Part shown: in pieces, positions 1 through 9,600 of the stretch
Layout of the letters: every line of letters starts with the position of its first letter
Position numbering within the stretch: position 1 is the stretch's first letter
Assembly: GCF_001311985.1 (NCBI RefSeq)
Contig: NZ_BBCJ01000015.1
Coordinates: 56,238 to 120,237 of the forward strand
Length of the DNA: 64,000 bases
Direction: 5' to 3'
From: Geotalea toluenoxydans JCM 15764
GTDB lineage: Bacteria > Desulfobacterota > Desulfuromonadia > Geobacterales > Geobacteraceae
The notes under the pieces: generated by a model
What the model was told of the DNA's origin: nothing
The model's input: only the letters and a program-made list of their open reading frames with translations
Database searches by the model: none
Position numbers and translations under genes: made by a program

Positions 1-1349
1 TGGATGGCGCGAGCCGCCTTCTGGCCGTCGGCAATGGCATCGGTGGCATTCCTGCCGAAACGCCAGCGGTCATCTCCCCCGGCAAAGACCCCGGGCAGAT
101 TGGTCGACAGGTCGTCATTGGCCCGGATCAGGCCGTTTGGCGTCAGCTCCAGACCCTCCATGCCGGAGAGGGAGGGAAGGGTGGAGGACTGTCCCACCGC
201 CAGGATTACCGTGTCGGCCAGAAGGATGGTCGTGCTGTCCGGAACAAAGGTGGGATTGAACTTGCCTTCGGCATCGAATACCGAGCTTACCTTTAGAAAC
301 TCCACCCCGGCCGCGCGCCCCTCTTGTCCCACCACCCGTTGCGGTCCCAGGGACGGATAAAAGCTGATTCCCTCTTCCTGGGCATCTTCCTTGTCCGAAA
401 GGCTGGCAGGCATTGTTTCCCATGATTCCAGGCAGGCGATGGCCACTTGTGCCGCCCCCTGGCGCAATGCATGCTGGGCACAGTCGATGGCCACCCCGCC
501 GCCGCCGATGACCACGCAGTTCTTCCCCACGGCCATATGCTCATGGTCACGCACATAATCGATACCGGTATAGACACCCTTTAATTCAGAGCCTTCAAGG
601 GCAAGCTTCAGGGGGTCCTGGAGGCCGATGGTGATGAAGATCGAATCAAAGCCCTGTTGCCGGAGGTCGGCCAGGGATACGCCCCTGCCGATGGGGCTGT
701 TCAGCCTCAGCTCCACCCCAAGCTTCAGGATCGCCTCGATCTCCTCCATGACGATCTCCTTGGGCAGGCGGAAACCGGGGATGCCGGTCATCAACTGGCC
801 GCCGGGTTGCGGGGCGGCCTCGAAAATCGTCACCCGGTAGCCGAGCAGGGCCAGGTCATGGGCAGCCGACAGGCCTGCCGGACCGGAGCCGACGATGGCC
901 ACCCGCGGAGAAAGCTTCGTGTCCCCCATTTTCTCCTTGGCCTTCTGCAGCCACCTTGACATGGTTAGGATGTTGTTGCCGGTTCGGTCGCTCATCCATT
1001 CATCCCGCCGGGAGAACTCGTCGAGCCGTTCGGCGACTGCACCGGGTGCTGCCACGCCATGCTGGTCGCAGGCAAAACGCTTCAATGCCCGGATATCCAC
1101 CGGGCTTCCCTCTGCTCGTTTCCGACAGTTCTTTTCGCATGGAGCAGTGCAGACCCTGCTGCAGACAGAGACCAGGGGGTTGGTCTGCCGGGCAATGAGG
1201 AAGGCCTTCTCGTAATCACCTTCGGTAATGGCTCTGACGTACCTTTTGGTATCGGTTCCCAAGGGGCAGGCGCTTTGACATGCCGTCAAGGCCTGATAAT
1301 CCTCGATCCCCAGAATCTTTACCTGATACTTGCCGTTGAGGTTTCCCAT
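1..1349 (-). CDS. GltD-like FAD/NAD(P) oxidoreductase with N-terminal Fe-S domain (3' end outside window)
   Basis: The reading frame opens at the ATG complementary to 1347-1349, behind a strong AGAGGAGGAG ribosome site, and stays open to the left edge, so the C-terminus is missing. The start reads MGNLNGKYQVKILG. Cysteine clusters follow (CQSACPLG, then CSRVCTAPCEKNC), typical of the Fe-S domain at the N-terminus of glutamate-synthase small subunits. Next come an FAD dinucleotide fold (VAIVGSGPAGLSAAH) and a second nucleotide fold (VVIGGGGVAIDCA). Family knowledge says such proteins move electrons between NAD(P)H, flavin and Fe-S partners. No glutamate synthase large subunit is visible, so a stand-alone oxidoreductase role is likelier. 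It follows the MFS gene by 30 bp and should share its sigma-54 promoter. The substrate is unknown. Confidence 0.85.
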   Translation of the reverse strand, partial: MGNLNGKYQVKILGIEDYQALTACQSACPLGTDTKRYVRAITEGDYEKAFLIARQTNPLVSVCSRVCTAPCEKNCRKRAEGSPVDIRALKRFACDQHGVAAPGAVAERLDEFSRRDEWMSDRTGNNILTMSRWLQKAKEKMGDTKLSPRVAIVGSGPAGLSAAHDLALLGYRVTIFEAAPQPGGQLMTGIPGFRLPKEIVMEEIEAILKLGVELRLNSPIGRGVSLADLRQQGFDSIFITIGLQDPLKLALEGSELKGVYTGIDYVRDHEHMAVGKNCVVIGGGGVAIDCAQHALRQGAAQVAIACLESWETMPASLSDKEDAQEEGISFYPSLGPQRVVGQEGRAAGVEFLKVSSVFDAEGKFNPTFVPDSTTILLADTVILAVGQSSTLPSLSGMEGLELTPNGLIRANDDLSTNLPGVFAGGDDRWRFGRNATDAIADGQKAARAI

Positions 1350-1379
1350 GTTCTTCTCCTCCTCTACTCTTACCTGGAG

Positions 1380-2630
1380 CTACGCGGCTGTCGGTTTCAG
1401 GGTTCTTTTCAAAAACAGGGACAGCAAAACGCCGATCATGGACGCTATGGAGATCATGCCGATCGCCAGATAGAAATTGCCTGATTTGCTGATGCTCATG
1501 CCACCCAGGTAGAGGCCCGCCGCGCCGCCGAAGGTGCCGAAGCCGAACCACCAGCCGATCATCCTGCCGACAATGCTGGGGGGATAGTTCATGGCGATGA
1601 ATGCGCTGATCGATGGTCCCATGAAGGGAATGCCCCAGCCGACAACGAGAAGGCAGAGTGCCAGGACTGTGATGCTTTTGGAGACCGCCGGCAGGAGAAT
1701 GACGATGACGCAGGCGGAGATGAGAAAACCGATGATCGCAGCCAGTCGCGAATTTCCCTTGGCCACCTTGTCGAAAAAAAGACCGCCGAAAATGGTGGCG
1801 AACAGCCCGATGATGGTGACGGCAATGGAGAGCTTGCCGGACATGGCAGCCCCGAGTCCGAGTCCCATCGGGGCATCGGCCGCCAGGTAAGGGGGAACCA
1901 GGTTGTAAAGGCCATACATCGCCCAGGCGTTGCAGAAAACGATCAAGGAGCCGAGCCAGGTAATGGGGCAGGCAAGGGCACCCATAAAACTCATTGAGGC
2001 GGGGGTTTTGTCGGAGGAGGCGATGGCCTCTTCAGCGCTGATCTGTGGAGGATTTTTCCGGGTGGCAATGATAGCGAGAAGGATTGCCGCCCAACCGGGA
2101 ATTCCCAGGGTGAAGATGGTTTTTTCCCAGCTTCCTGTCATCCCGAGTACCGCTGGTGATGCAAAAACACCGATTGCACAGCCCAGGGAGATTGAGCCGA
2201 TCAGCAGACCGCTGGCCATTCCATGTTCCCTGGGATGAAACCAGAGGGCAAGAATCGGCCCGATGGTGGCGAAGACAAATCCAACCGATGCCCCTTGAAC
2301 AAGCCGGGCCATCATCACCGCAACATAATTGCCGCCTATCCATGGAATGATTGCCGTCGGCAGGGTTGAGCACAAAAGACCAAGGACAAGGGCTGTAGTG
2401 ATGCCGAATTTGTCGCAGACAACCCCGCCCCAAATGAGAACGCAGGCCACGGATAAGACAAAACCCATCATGAGATTGGTGGCGGCGCCCATTTCAATAT
2501 TGAGTTTTTTTGCTATCTCTCCCAGTATTGGGGCGTAGGCAATCATGTCCATGTAAATCGTGCAGATGGCCAGGCATCCCGCCAACAACACAAGCCATCT
2601 GTAACTGGAATGCTTTTCGACAATTCCCAT
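1380..2630 (-). CDS. MFS transporter
   Basis: A 416-residue hydrophobic protein with about 12 membrane segments. The first is YRWLVLLAGCLAICTIYMDM, and a loop GGVVCDKFGI matches the conserved loop-2 region of the major facilitator superfamily. Length and layout fit a complete MFS permease of the inner membrane. It is first in a minus-strand operon with the GltD-like flavoprotein (gap 30 bp). About 110 bp upstream lies a -24/-12 promoter, and farther up are two DmpR-like activator sites. The divergent neighbour is a DmpR/XylR-type regulator, so import of an aromatic or related organic acid is a fair inference. The sequence itself does not show the substrate. No sign of truncation. Confidence 0.85.
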   Translation of the reverse strand: MGIVEKHSSYRWLVLLAGCLAICTIYMDMIAYAPILGEIAKKLNIEMGAATNLMMGFVLSVACVLIWGGVVCDKFGITTALVLGLLCSTLPTAIIPWIGGNYVAVMMARLVQGASVGFVFATIGPILALWFHPREHGMASGLLIGSISLGCAIGVFASPAVLGMTGSWEKTIFTLGIPGWAAILLAIIATRKNPPQISAEEAIASSDKTPASMSFMGALACPITWLGSLIVFCNAWAMYGLYNLVPPYLAADAPMGLGLGAAMSGKLSIAVTIIGLFATIFGGLFFDKVAKGNSRLAAIIGFLISACVIVILLPAVSKSITVLALCLLVVGWGIPFMGPSISAFIAMNYPPSIVGRMIGWWFGFGTFGGAAGLYLGGMSISKSGNFYLAIGMISIASMIGVLLSLFLKRTLKPTAA

Positions 2631-2739
2631 GCTTCACCTCGTTCTATTGATTGTTTTGCAAAGTTCCATTTAATTTATTAAAACATCGTTCTTGTAATTT
2701 TGTCGATTTGATCAAACCTTTGCGAGTTTATTGTTATAA

Positions 2740-2757
2740 AAGCACGGCATATGCCAA
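2740..2757 (-). promoter_or_regulatory. sigma-54 (-24/-12) promoter for the MFS/flavoprotein operon
   Basis: On the minus strand the sequence reads TTGGCATATGCCGTGCTT, giving GG-N10-GC (GG at 2755-2754, GC at 2743-2742). It matches the sigma-54 consensus closely and predicts a transcript start near 2730, about 100 nt before the MFS start codon. A near-copy of this promoter precedes ppsA. Confidence 0.8.
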
Positions 2758-2879
2758 AACAGTGTTGTATTATTTTTGATAATGCGATAACGAGCTGAAA
2801 ATATTAGGCTTACTTATCTAAAAGAGGGGAAAGGGGCGGCAGATGGTCTCTGGCAAATGGGGGATGGATGAAAAAATTT

Positions 2880-2937
2880 TTGATCATTTGGTGAATTATG
2901 CTGATGAAGGGGCAATGTTTATTTACCAATTGGTAAA
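2880..2937. promoter_or_regulatory. Tandem DmpR/XylR-like upstream activating sites
   Basis: Two 16-bp elements lie 42 bp apart. The one at 2880-2895 reads TTGATCATTTGGTGAA. The one at 2922-2937 reads TTTACCAATTGGTAAA, which is a perfect palindrome. Both resemble the inverted-repeat sites TTGATCAATTGATCAA reported for DmpR/XylR-family activators; the first matches 13 of 16 positions. The proximal site begins about 125 bp upstream of the -24 element, the usual distance for sigma-54 enhancers. The rest of the 2631-3148 gap holds no convincing gene. Confidence 0.65.
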
Positions 2938-3148
2938 ACCAGGCTGGTTCCCGTGGTAAACCGTTGCCTTGGCCTCGTAAATTTTTCTCCCTTGCAAGCA
3001 GCTGGTTGGCAATGTAATATAACAATGTTACTTTAAATATAACAGCCGTACTTGACAAAAAATCAGGTTAATGTACCGGCCTGCGGTACTATAGGCCCCC
3101 TGCCAGAGCGTTTTCTGATATTTCAAAAACATAGTTATAGGATGAGCT

Positions 3149-4911
3149 ATGTACAAGCAAAGCGGCAAAACCAGAACTGTCAGCGACGCCAATACCGGTG
3201 ACCTGCGTGCGCGTTTGCGTTTTTGTGCCGAAACCGGCCAGATTTGGCTGCATGAACATCGCATGCTTCTCGTTCATGCTGAAGCCCAGGCCTCGCTGCG
3301 ACGGGAATTGATCGATACACTCGGCATGGACCGGGCGCGGGGGCTTTTGACCCGCATGGGCTATGCGGCAGGGATGCGTGACTTTGAACTGGCCCGTACC
3401 CGTCCCGGGAGCGACGGCGATGTGGAAGCATTCATGGCTGGTCCGGAACTGCACATGCTGGAGGGAATCGCCCGCTCCACCATCATCTCGCTGGAATACG
3501 ACCGCAATGCCGGGAGTTTTTATGCCGACATCATCTGGGAATATTCCTGGGAAAGTGAATGGCACAGACACTACTATGGAAACTACTCCGAGCCGGTCTG
3601 CTGGAGCCAGGTCGGCTATGCCTGTGCCTATGCTTCCGCCTTCATGGGGCGTCCGATCCTTTACAAGGAGGTGGAGTGTTCCGGTATGGGGGAGAGCCAT
3701 TGCCGCATCATCGGCAAACCGCTTGAAGAATGGGAAGATTCCGCCGATTACAGCCGTTTCTTCAACAAGGAATCCATCGCCGAACAGCTCATCGATTTGC
3801 AGACCCAGGTGGTGCAGCTGCGCTCGGCAATAGGGGAAAAAGAGAAAATCCCCTCGGATATCATCGGCAACTCTCCCGCCTTCCGAGCTGCCTATGATTT
3901 GTGCCAACAGGCCGCCGCTACGCAGATTACCGTGCTGCTCCTGGGGGAGACAGGGTCGGGAAAAGAAGTGTTCGCCCGCGCCCTGCACAACCGGGGAGCC
4001 CGCCGCAACGAGTCTTTCATTGCCATCAACTGCGCTGCGATTCCTCAGGACCTGGTGGAGTCGGAATTGTTCGGCGTAGAGAAGGGTGCCTACACCGGCG
4101 CACTGACGGCCCGTCCCGGCCGTTTTGAGCGGGCCCATGAGGGGACGCTCTTCCTCGACGAAATCGGCGATCTGCCCCTCTCGGCACAGGCAAAACTCCT
4201 GCGTGTCCTGCAGGAAGGGGAAATCGAGCGGCTGGGTGACGACAAGGTGCGGAAGATCGACGTGCGGCTGGTGGCGGCTACCAATGTTGACCTGAAACAG
4301 ATGGTCAAGGAAGGGAAATTCCGCTCCGACCTCTACTACCGGCTCAATGCCTTCCAGATAGAAATCCCGCCGTTGCGCAAACGAAAGGAGGATATCCCCC
4401 TCATTGCCAACCGCTACCTGGAAAAATATTCAGCCGTTCATGGGAAGAAGATCAACGGCTTCACCGACAAGGCCATGCGGGCGCTGTTGGCCTATCCATG
4501 GCCGGGCAATATCCGGGAACTTATGAATATGGTCGAGCGGGGGGTGATCCTGGCCCCTAACGGCAGCCGAATCGAACTGGAACAGATGTTCTCCGGGAGC
4601 AGCGAGGAAGCGTTGGGGCTTGAGTTCGCACTTAACAGCAACGGCAGTATCGGTATCGACCATACTGCAAACGAAAAGAATCTCCAGGAAGAGGTATTGA
4701 GCGGCAGCATGACATTGGATCAGGCTGAGGCAGCCCTTATCGAGCAGCGGTGAAGAAGGCCAACGGCAACCTTTCCGCGGCAGCCAGGACGCTTGGTGTG
4801 ACCAGGCCGCAGCTGGCTTACCGGTTGAAGCGCCTGCAGGAAAACGACATGAGTGGTGCAGGTGTGGCTGTGCCGCAAACCGCAGAAATGGCGGCAGGTG
4901 GTCAGCAGTGA
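3149..4911 (+). CDS. DmpR/XylR-type sigma-54 activator (XylR_N-V4R-AAA+-Fis), frame broken near 4744
   Basis: Aromatic-sensing enhancer-binding protein. The order is an XylR_N sensor domain (about residues 15-115), a V4R domain (about 120-195, ending CRIIGKPLEEWED), a B linker, and a sigma-54 AAA+ domain with Walker A GETGSGKE, loop GAYTGA and [11 protein letters not shown] Fis-type helix-turn-helix should follow. The open frame stops at 4753 (ALIEQR). Adding one G after 4744 restores AVKKANGNLSAAARTLGV and LAYRLKRLQEND, matching the paralogue at 32653-34425, and runs to TGA 4909-4911 for 587 residues. The stop overlaps the GTG of the next gene. It diverges from the MFS operon, whose promoter region carries DmpR-like sites. 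By family knowledge such proteins bind a phenolic effector directly and then activate sigma-54 promoters. Confidence 0.88.
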
Positions 4912-5411
4912 AAGATGTTCTGGGAACACGGGTAGAGCGGTACCTGCGGGATCATCACGTTGCAAACCTGGCCACCTGCGGCCATGACGGCCCTTGGGGG
5001 GCGGCGGTCTTCTATGCTAACGACGGCTACACCCTTTACTTTCTGTCTTCGCCCACCAGCCGGCACTGTCTCGACCTGACGGACAATCCGCGCGTTGCCG
5101 TGACTATCCAGGAGAACCAGGTGGATTGGCTGGCAATCAAAGGGGTGCAGATCCAGGGCATAGCCGGCAAGATTTCCGGTGCGGAAGAAGAAAAAGCCCG
5201 CAGCCTCTACGGAGAGAAATTTCCCCTGGTCGGCTTGCTGGCAAAGGCTCCGGCAGCCATTGTCCAAGCCATGGCCAAAGTGAGCTGGTACAAGGTGGTG
5301 CCCCACCGCCTTTATTTTATCGACAATTCCCTTGGGCTGGGCCACCGGGACGAACTTGCCTTAGGCCTGCCGGATAGCGGGGGGAAATCCGGAGGCAATG
5401 ATGGTGCTTGA
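4908..5411 (+). CDS. Pyridoxamine 5'-phosphate oxidase-like flavin-binding protein
   Basis: A 167-residue protein starting at GTG 4908 inside a GTGA overlap with the upstream regulator, so translation is probably coupled. The sequence (LATCGHDGPWGAAVFY, then LYFLSSPTSRHCLDL) has the split-barrel pattern of the PNPOx-like family. These proteins bind FMN or related flavins and include oxidases, reductases and proteins of unknown role. Length fits a single-domain member. It is followed directly, with a short overlap, by a DUF120-HAD fusion whose first domain resembles an archaeal riboflavin kinase, so a flavin-related job is plausible. The exact reaction cannot be read from the sequence. Confidence 0.75.
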   Translation: MKDVLGTRVERYLRDHHVANLATCGHDGPWGAAVFYANDGYTLYFLSSPTSRHCLDLTDNPRVAVTIQENQVDWLAIKGVQIQGIAGKISGAEEEKARSLYGEKFPLVGLLAKAPAAIVQAMAKVSWYKVVPHRLYFIDNSLGLGHRDELALGLPDSGGKSGGNDGA

Positions 5412-6440
5412 AGGACGCCTGGCCGACGGGCTGGGGCGGGGTGCGGCTTTTACCCGGCTTGACTGGGTGCGTTGCCGGCTCATGGATACCGTCGGCATCG
5501 ATCCCTTTCCCGGCACTCTCAACCTGACCCTTGATGATGACAGTAATCTGGCTCGCTGGCGACAGTGGCAGGACATGCCTGGCCATTCCCTGGAGCGCCC
5601 GATACCGGCTTCTGCCGGGCGCGCTGCTATCCGGTGCAGGTGATGGGGCGTATCCCGGCCGCGGTGCTGTTGCCCGAAGTTGCTGACTATCCACACAACA
5701 AGGTGGAACTGGTCGCAGCGCTGCCGATCCGCAGGCATCTTGCCCTGGCTCCGGCAGCGCAGCTCAGTGTGGAGTTGTGCCGCCCCCTTGCCGTCAAAGC
5801 GGTATTATTCGACCTGGACGGCACACTGGTCGATTCGGTCGAGGCATATATCCAGGTGGCGCAGGTCGCGGCCGCACCCTTCGGCCTTCAGGTGACGGAG
5901 GAGCAAGTGCGAACGGCGCTTGCCAACGGTACCAGTTTCTGGCGAGGCGCCGTGCCCAAGGACCGCAGTGATGTGGATGCGGTAGTCAAAGCCATAGCCG
6001 CCAAGGCTTACCAGGAGTGGCCACAAATCCTGCGGGAGCAGGGGAAACTCTTTGACGGGGTCATGCAGACTCTCGATGCCCTGAAGGCTCTCGGCATCAA
6101 GCTCGGCATCGTCAGCGGTGCACGGCAGGAGGTGCTGGAACTGCTGCGGCCGGATGGCCTCTTGGACAGGTTCGACGCCGTCGTGCTCGGCCCCGATGTG
6201 CCCACGAGAAAGCCTGACCCTGAGGGGATTCTGAAATGCCTCGGGATGCTCAACGTCCCACCTGCTGACGCTCTGTACGTTGGTGATGCGCCCATCGACA
6301 TCATGGCCAGCCGCGCCGCCGGTGTCTATGCAGTAGGTGTGCTCACCGGGGCCGGCGACAGCGCCACCTTGTCGTCCCACTACCCGGACCGCCTGATTTC
6401 CTCCCATTTACAGCTGTCCACCATAGTCGAATCTGCCTGA
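5398..6440 (+). CDS. DUF120 (CTP-dependent riboflavin kinase-like)-HAD hydrolase fusion, frame broken near 5600
   Basis: Two overlapping open frames join into one 347-residue protein if a single C is restored in the CCC run at 5598-5600. The N-terminal 125 residues resemble DUF120, the archaeal CTP-dependent riboflavin kinase domain: GRLADGLGRG, then DPFPGTLNLTLD, then RARCYPV. The rest is a HAD phosphatase with motif I DLDGTLVDS, motif II GIVSGA, a KPDP lysine and motif IV YVGDAPIDI. A GGAGG site precedes tandem ATGs at 5398/5401. It is last in the regulator-PNPOx-fusion operon and is followed by a hairpin terminator. Inference: the protein may phosphorylate or dephosphorylate a flavin or an analogue; phosphate transfer in either direction is untested. 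Confidence 0.75.
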
Positions 6441-6470
6441 ACCCCTTCTGCCTATCGGGAGCAACCAATG

Positions 6471-6513
6471 GTCGCCGGCTGCCCCTACATCAGGGATAGC
6501 CGGCGATATTTTC
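6471..6513 (+). terminator. Rho-independent terminator after the DUF120-HAD gene
   Basis: TCGCCGGCT and AGCCGGCGA form a 9-bp perfect stem around a 17-nt loop, followed by TATTTT. The rest of 6514-6665 holds a second possible hairpin (TCACC...GGTGA near 6615-6655 followed by a T-rich tract) and no gene. Confidence 0.65.
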
Positions 6514-6665
6514 ATGCTGCCAGTGACGTTGCGTCAGTCGGATTACTCCCATGGAAGCGCTCAAGGGCGTGCACAAAGGGGAGAGGGTAGCCGTTAGTTC
6601 CACCCCCGCCTTTCACCAAAACTCTCACCAGAGAGTTAGTAGTGAAGTCGGTGATTCTTTTTTAA

Positions 6666-9600
6666 TTACCGTGTTAAGCATGCATCTTTCGGCGTCGACG
6701 ACAATCCCTCTGGCGCCCCCATCCGGACAACAACCTGATGTTTCACCAGCCCCCGCTCCAAAGTGATCACGCCATCGGGAACGCGCTGACCATCCATTTC
6801 AACCCAGGCTACACCTTGCTGGCAGCCGTCCGGATTCTCGACATGGATGGCATAGACCGTTTCGCCGTGGCGATAGCGAAGGCTGAAGCTTCCCACGTTA
6901 GCGGGATGACCGGATTAACCCGCATCTGCCCGTTCTTCACCTGTAAACCCAGGACCTCTTCAATCCAGGCCCGATACATCCAGGCTGCCGAACCGGTATA
7001 CCAGGACCAGCCACCTTGCCCCACCCGTCCAGGCAGCCGGTAGACGTCGGCGGCAACTACGTAAGGTTCAACCCCGTAGCGCCAGACCGCTTCGGCATCC
7101 CGGGCGTGCTCGATGGGATTGAGCATGCGCAAAAGCTGCACCGCCCGCTCCCCGTCCCCTTTGCGGGCCATGGCCATGGCCATCCAGAGAGCGGCATGGG
7201 TATACTGACCGCCGTTTTCCCGCACCCCTGGTGGATAGCCCTTGATGTAGCCCGGCGATGGTTCCGATCTGTCGAATGGGGGCTGGAAGAGCAGCACCAG
7301 CCTCTCATCCCTGAGGACAAGATGGTGCCAGGCCGATTCCAGGGCCTGCTCCGCACGCTTTGGATCAGCGGCGCCAGACAGCCACGCCCACGACTGGGGC
7401 AGAGAATCGATCCGTGCCTCCCTATTGGCCGCGGACCCGAGAGGGGTGCCGTCGTCGAAGGTTCCTCGCAGATACCACTCACCGTCCCAACCAGCCTGCT
7501 CGACCCATTGGATAAGGGCGTACCGGTCATTTTCATAGGTCCGGCTCAGCTCCGGCTCGTGCAGGAGTGTGGACAGTTCGGCCATCCCCTGCAGACAGTC
7601 ACAAAGGAACCAGGCGAGCCAGACGCTCTCACCTTTACCCTCGGCCCCAACCAGATTCATGCCGTCGTTCCAGTCTCCGGTCCCCATCAGGGGCAGCCCG
7701 TGCGGGCCTACCGTCAGCCCCCGGGCGACCGCTCGCCGGCAGTGTTCGAAGAGTGTTGCCCGTTCAGAAGTGACCTCGGGTGTGGAGAATACCTCGTGCA
7801 GATCGTCTGCCAGCGTTGGGGCATTGAGGAAAGGCACCTCAGCCAGAAGGATCTCCGTATCGCCGGTGGTACGAACGTAGTGGGCGACCACATAGGGAAG
7901 CCAGAGGAGGTCGTCGGAAATACGCGAGCGAATGCCGGCGCCGGCAGGTTCATGCCACCAATGCTGGACATCCCCCTCCTTGAACTGACGGGTCGCCGCC
8001 AGAAGGATCTGATCCCGTGCCAGTTCGGGGCGGGCATGGAGGAAGGCCATGACGTCCTGCAACTGGTCACGAAAGCCGAAAGCCCCCCCTGACTGGTAAA
8101 AGGCTGAGCGTCCCCAGATGCGGCAGCTTAAGGACTGGTACTGGAGCCAGCGGTTGATCAGGAGGTCTGCGGCAAGCTCGGGTGTATGCACTTCGATGGT
8201 GCCGAGCAGGCGATCCCACCAGGCCTTCGCCTGATCGAGCGCCTCCTCCAGTGCCCCATCCTGCCGAAAGCGGAGCACCAGAGTCCGGGCCTGGGCAACC
8301 GATTCGGCTTGGCCCATCATGCAGCTGACCTCACGTCGCTCTCCAGGCGCCAATTCCAGTGTCACCTGGAGTGCGGCGCACGGATCGAGGCCGGCTCCGG
8401 TCCGTTGCGACAACCGGGCCTGTCCCATGGCAGCCGGATCCATCAATGATCGATTGCGTCCGATGAAGGCACTACGATCGCCGCCATAGGACTCTGGCTG
8501 GGGAGTGATTGCCACGAAGGTGACTCGCTCCCCGTATTCGGGATGATAGTGGTTACGCGCCAGCAGGGCCTTGGCCTCATCGTCCCAGTTGGTCATCACA
8601 TGCATTTGCGGGTTTTCCCTGTTTTCGCCCAGGGTTAGCTCCACATAGTAGGTGACCGAAAGCCTGCGCCTGCGGTCGGAGGCATTGGTGAGCACCAGTC
8701 GCTGCAGTTTTACCGGCTCTCCCCCGGCCTCATCCACCGGGACGAAAACCGTCAGCTCCTGCTCAATCCCGTTACTGTTATGTTCGAAGACGGTGTAGCC
8801 GGCGCCATGCCGAGCCCGGTAAGCACTTTCCTCACGGACGGGTGCGGCGGTCGGTGACCAGAAGATGCCGCTCTCTTCGTCGCGCAGATATAGGGCCTCT
8901 GTTGTGGGGTCCAGCACCGGGTCGTTGGACCAACCGGTAAGACGGTTGCGCTGACTGTTGCCACACCAGGTGAAGCCGGACCCCGTTTCGCTGACCATGG
9001 TGCCGAAGGCAGGATTGGCGATGATGTTCACCCATGGAGCGGGTGTATTGGTGTCGGGGCCGAGATAGATCACGTACTCGCGGCCGTCCTGGGTAAACCC
9101 GCCCAGGCTGTTGAAGTAATGCAACTCCATGAACGGGAGCGGCGCCGAAGGGTCACGGGGAGAGGCTCTGCGAATCAGTTGTTCCACAAGTTCAGGGATT
9201 TCGACCTGAACCCCCAATTGCTGGGGCAGCGTGCCACGGGCAGCCACCAGCACCACACTGGCTGCCGCCTTCAGCAGTTTCAGGTCTTCCTCCGGGATCT
9301 GTGCGGCGTTCTTCAAAAAGATGCTGCCCGGCCGATCAGAGGCTGCGGAGAGGCTGTGTGCCTGGATCAGCTGTTCCAGTCGTTCATGGAGTGGCCGTTC
9401 GTAACTCCCGGCCTCCTCATTGAGAATCACCAGGTCGGTGGACAAGCCGTGCATCCGCCAATAGGTGTGGGCCTGGAGCATCTGGCGGATCAGGCTGATC
9501 TCCCGCACCTCGCCAATGGTAATCAGAGTCATGGGCAGGTCACCCGAGATGGCGTAGGGCCACAATCCCGATTGCCCTTTGCGGTTTTCCTCCAGGCGTT

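Noticed and set aside
2810..3058. 82-residue minus-strand open frame in the MFS/activator gap
   Set aside because: It crosses the predicted activator sites, has no ribosome site and no recognisable domain.
4741..4911. Activator at 3149 being a natural truncation lacking its DNA-binding domain
   Set aside because: The Fis-type HTH is present and well conserved in the +1 frame, and the paralogue at 32653 shows the same ending intact.
5640..6440. HAD domain as phenylphosphate carboxylase delta subunit (PpcD)
   Set aside because: It is fused to DUF120 and lies 17 kb from the phenol operon; general HAD motifs alone do not support it.
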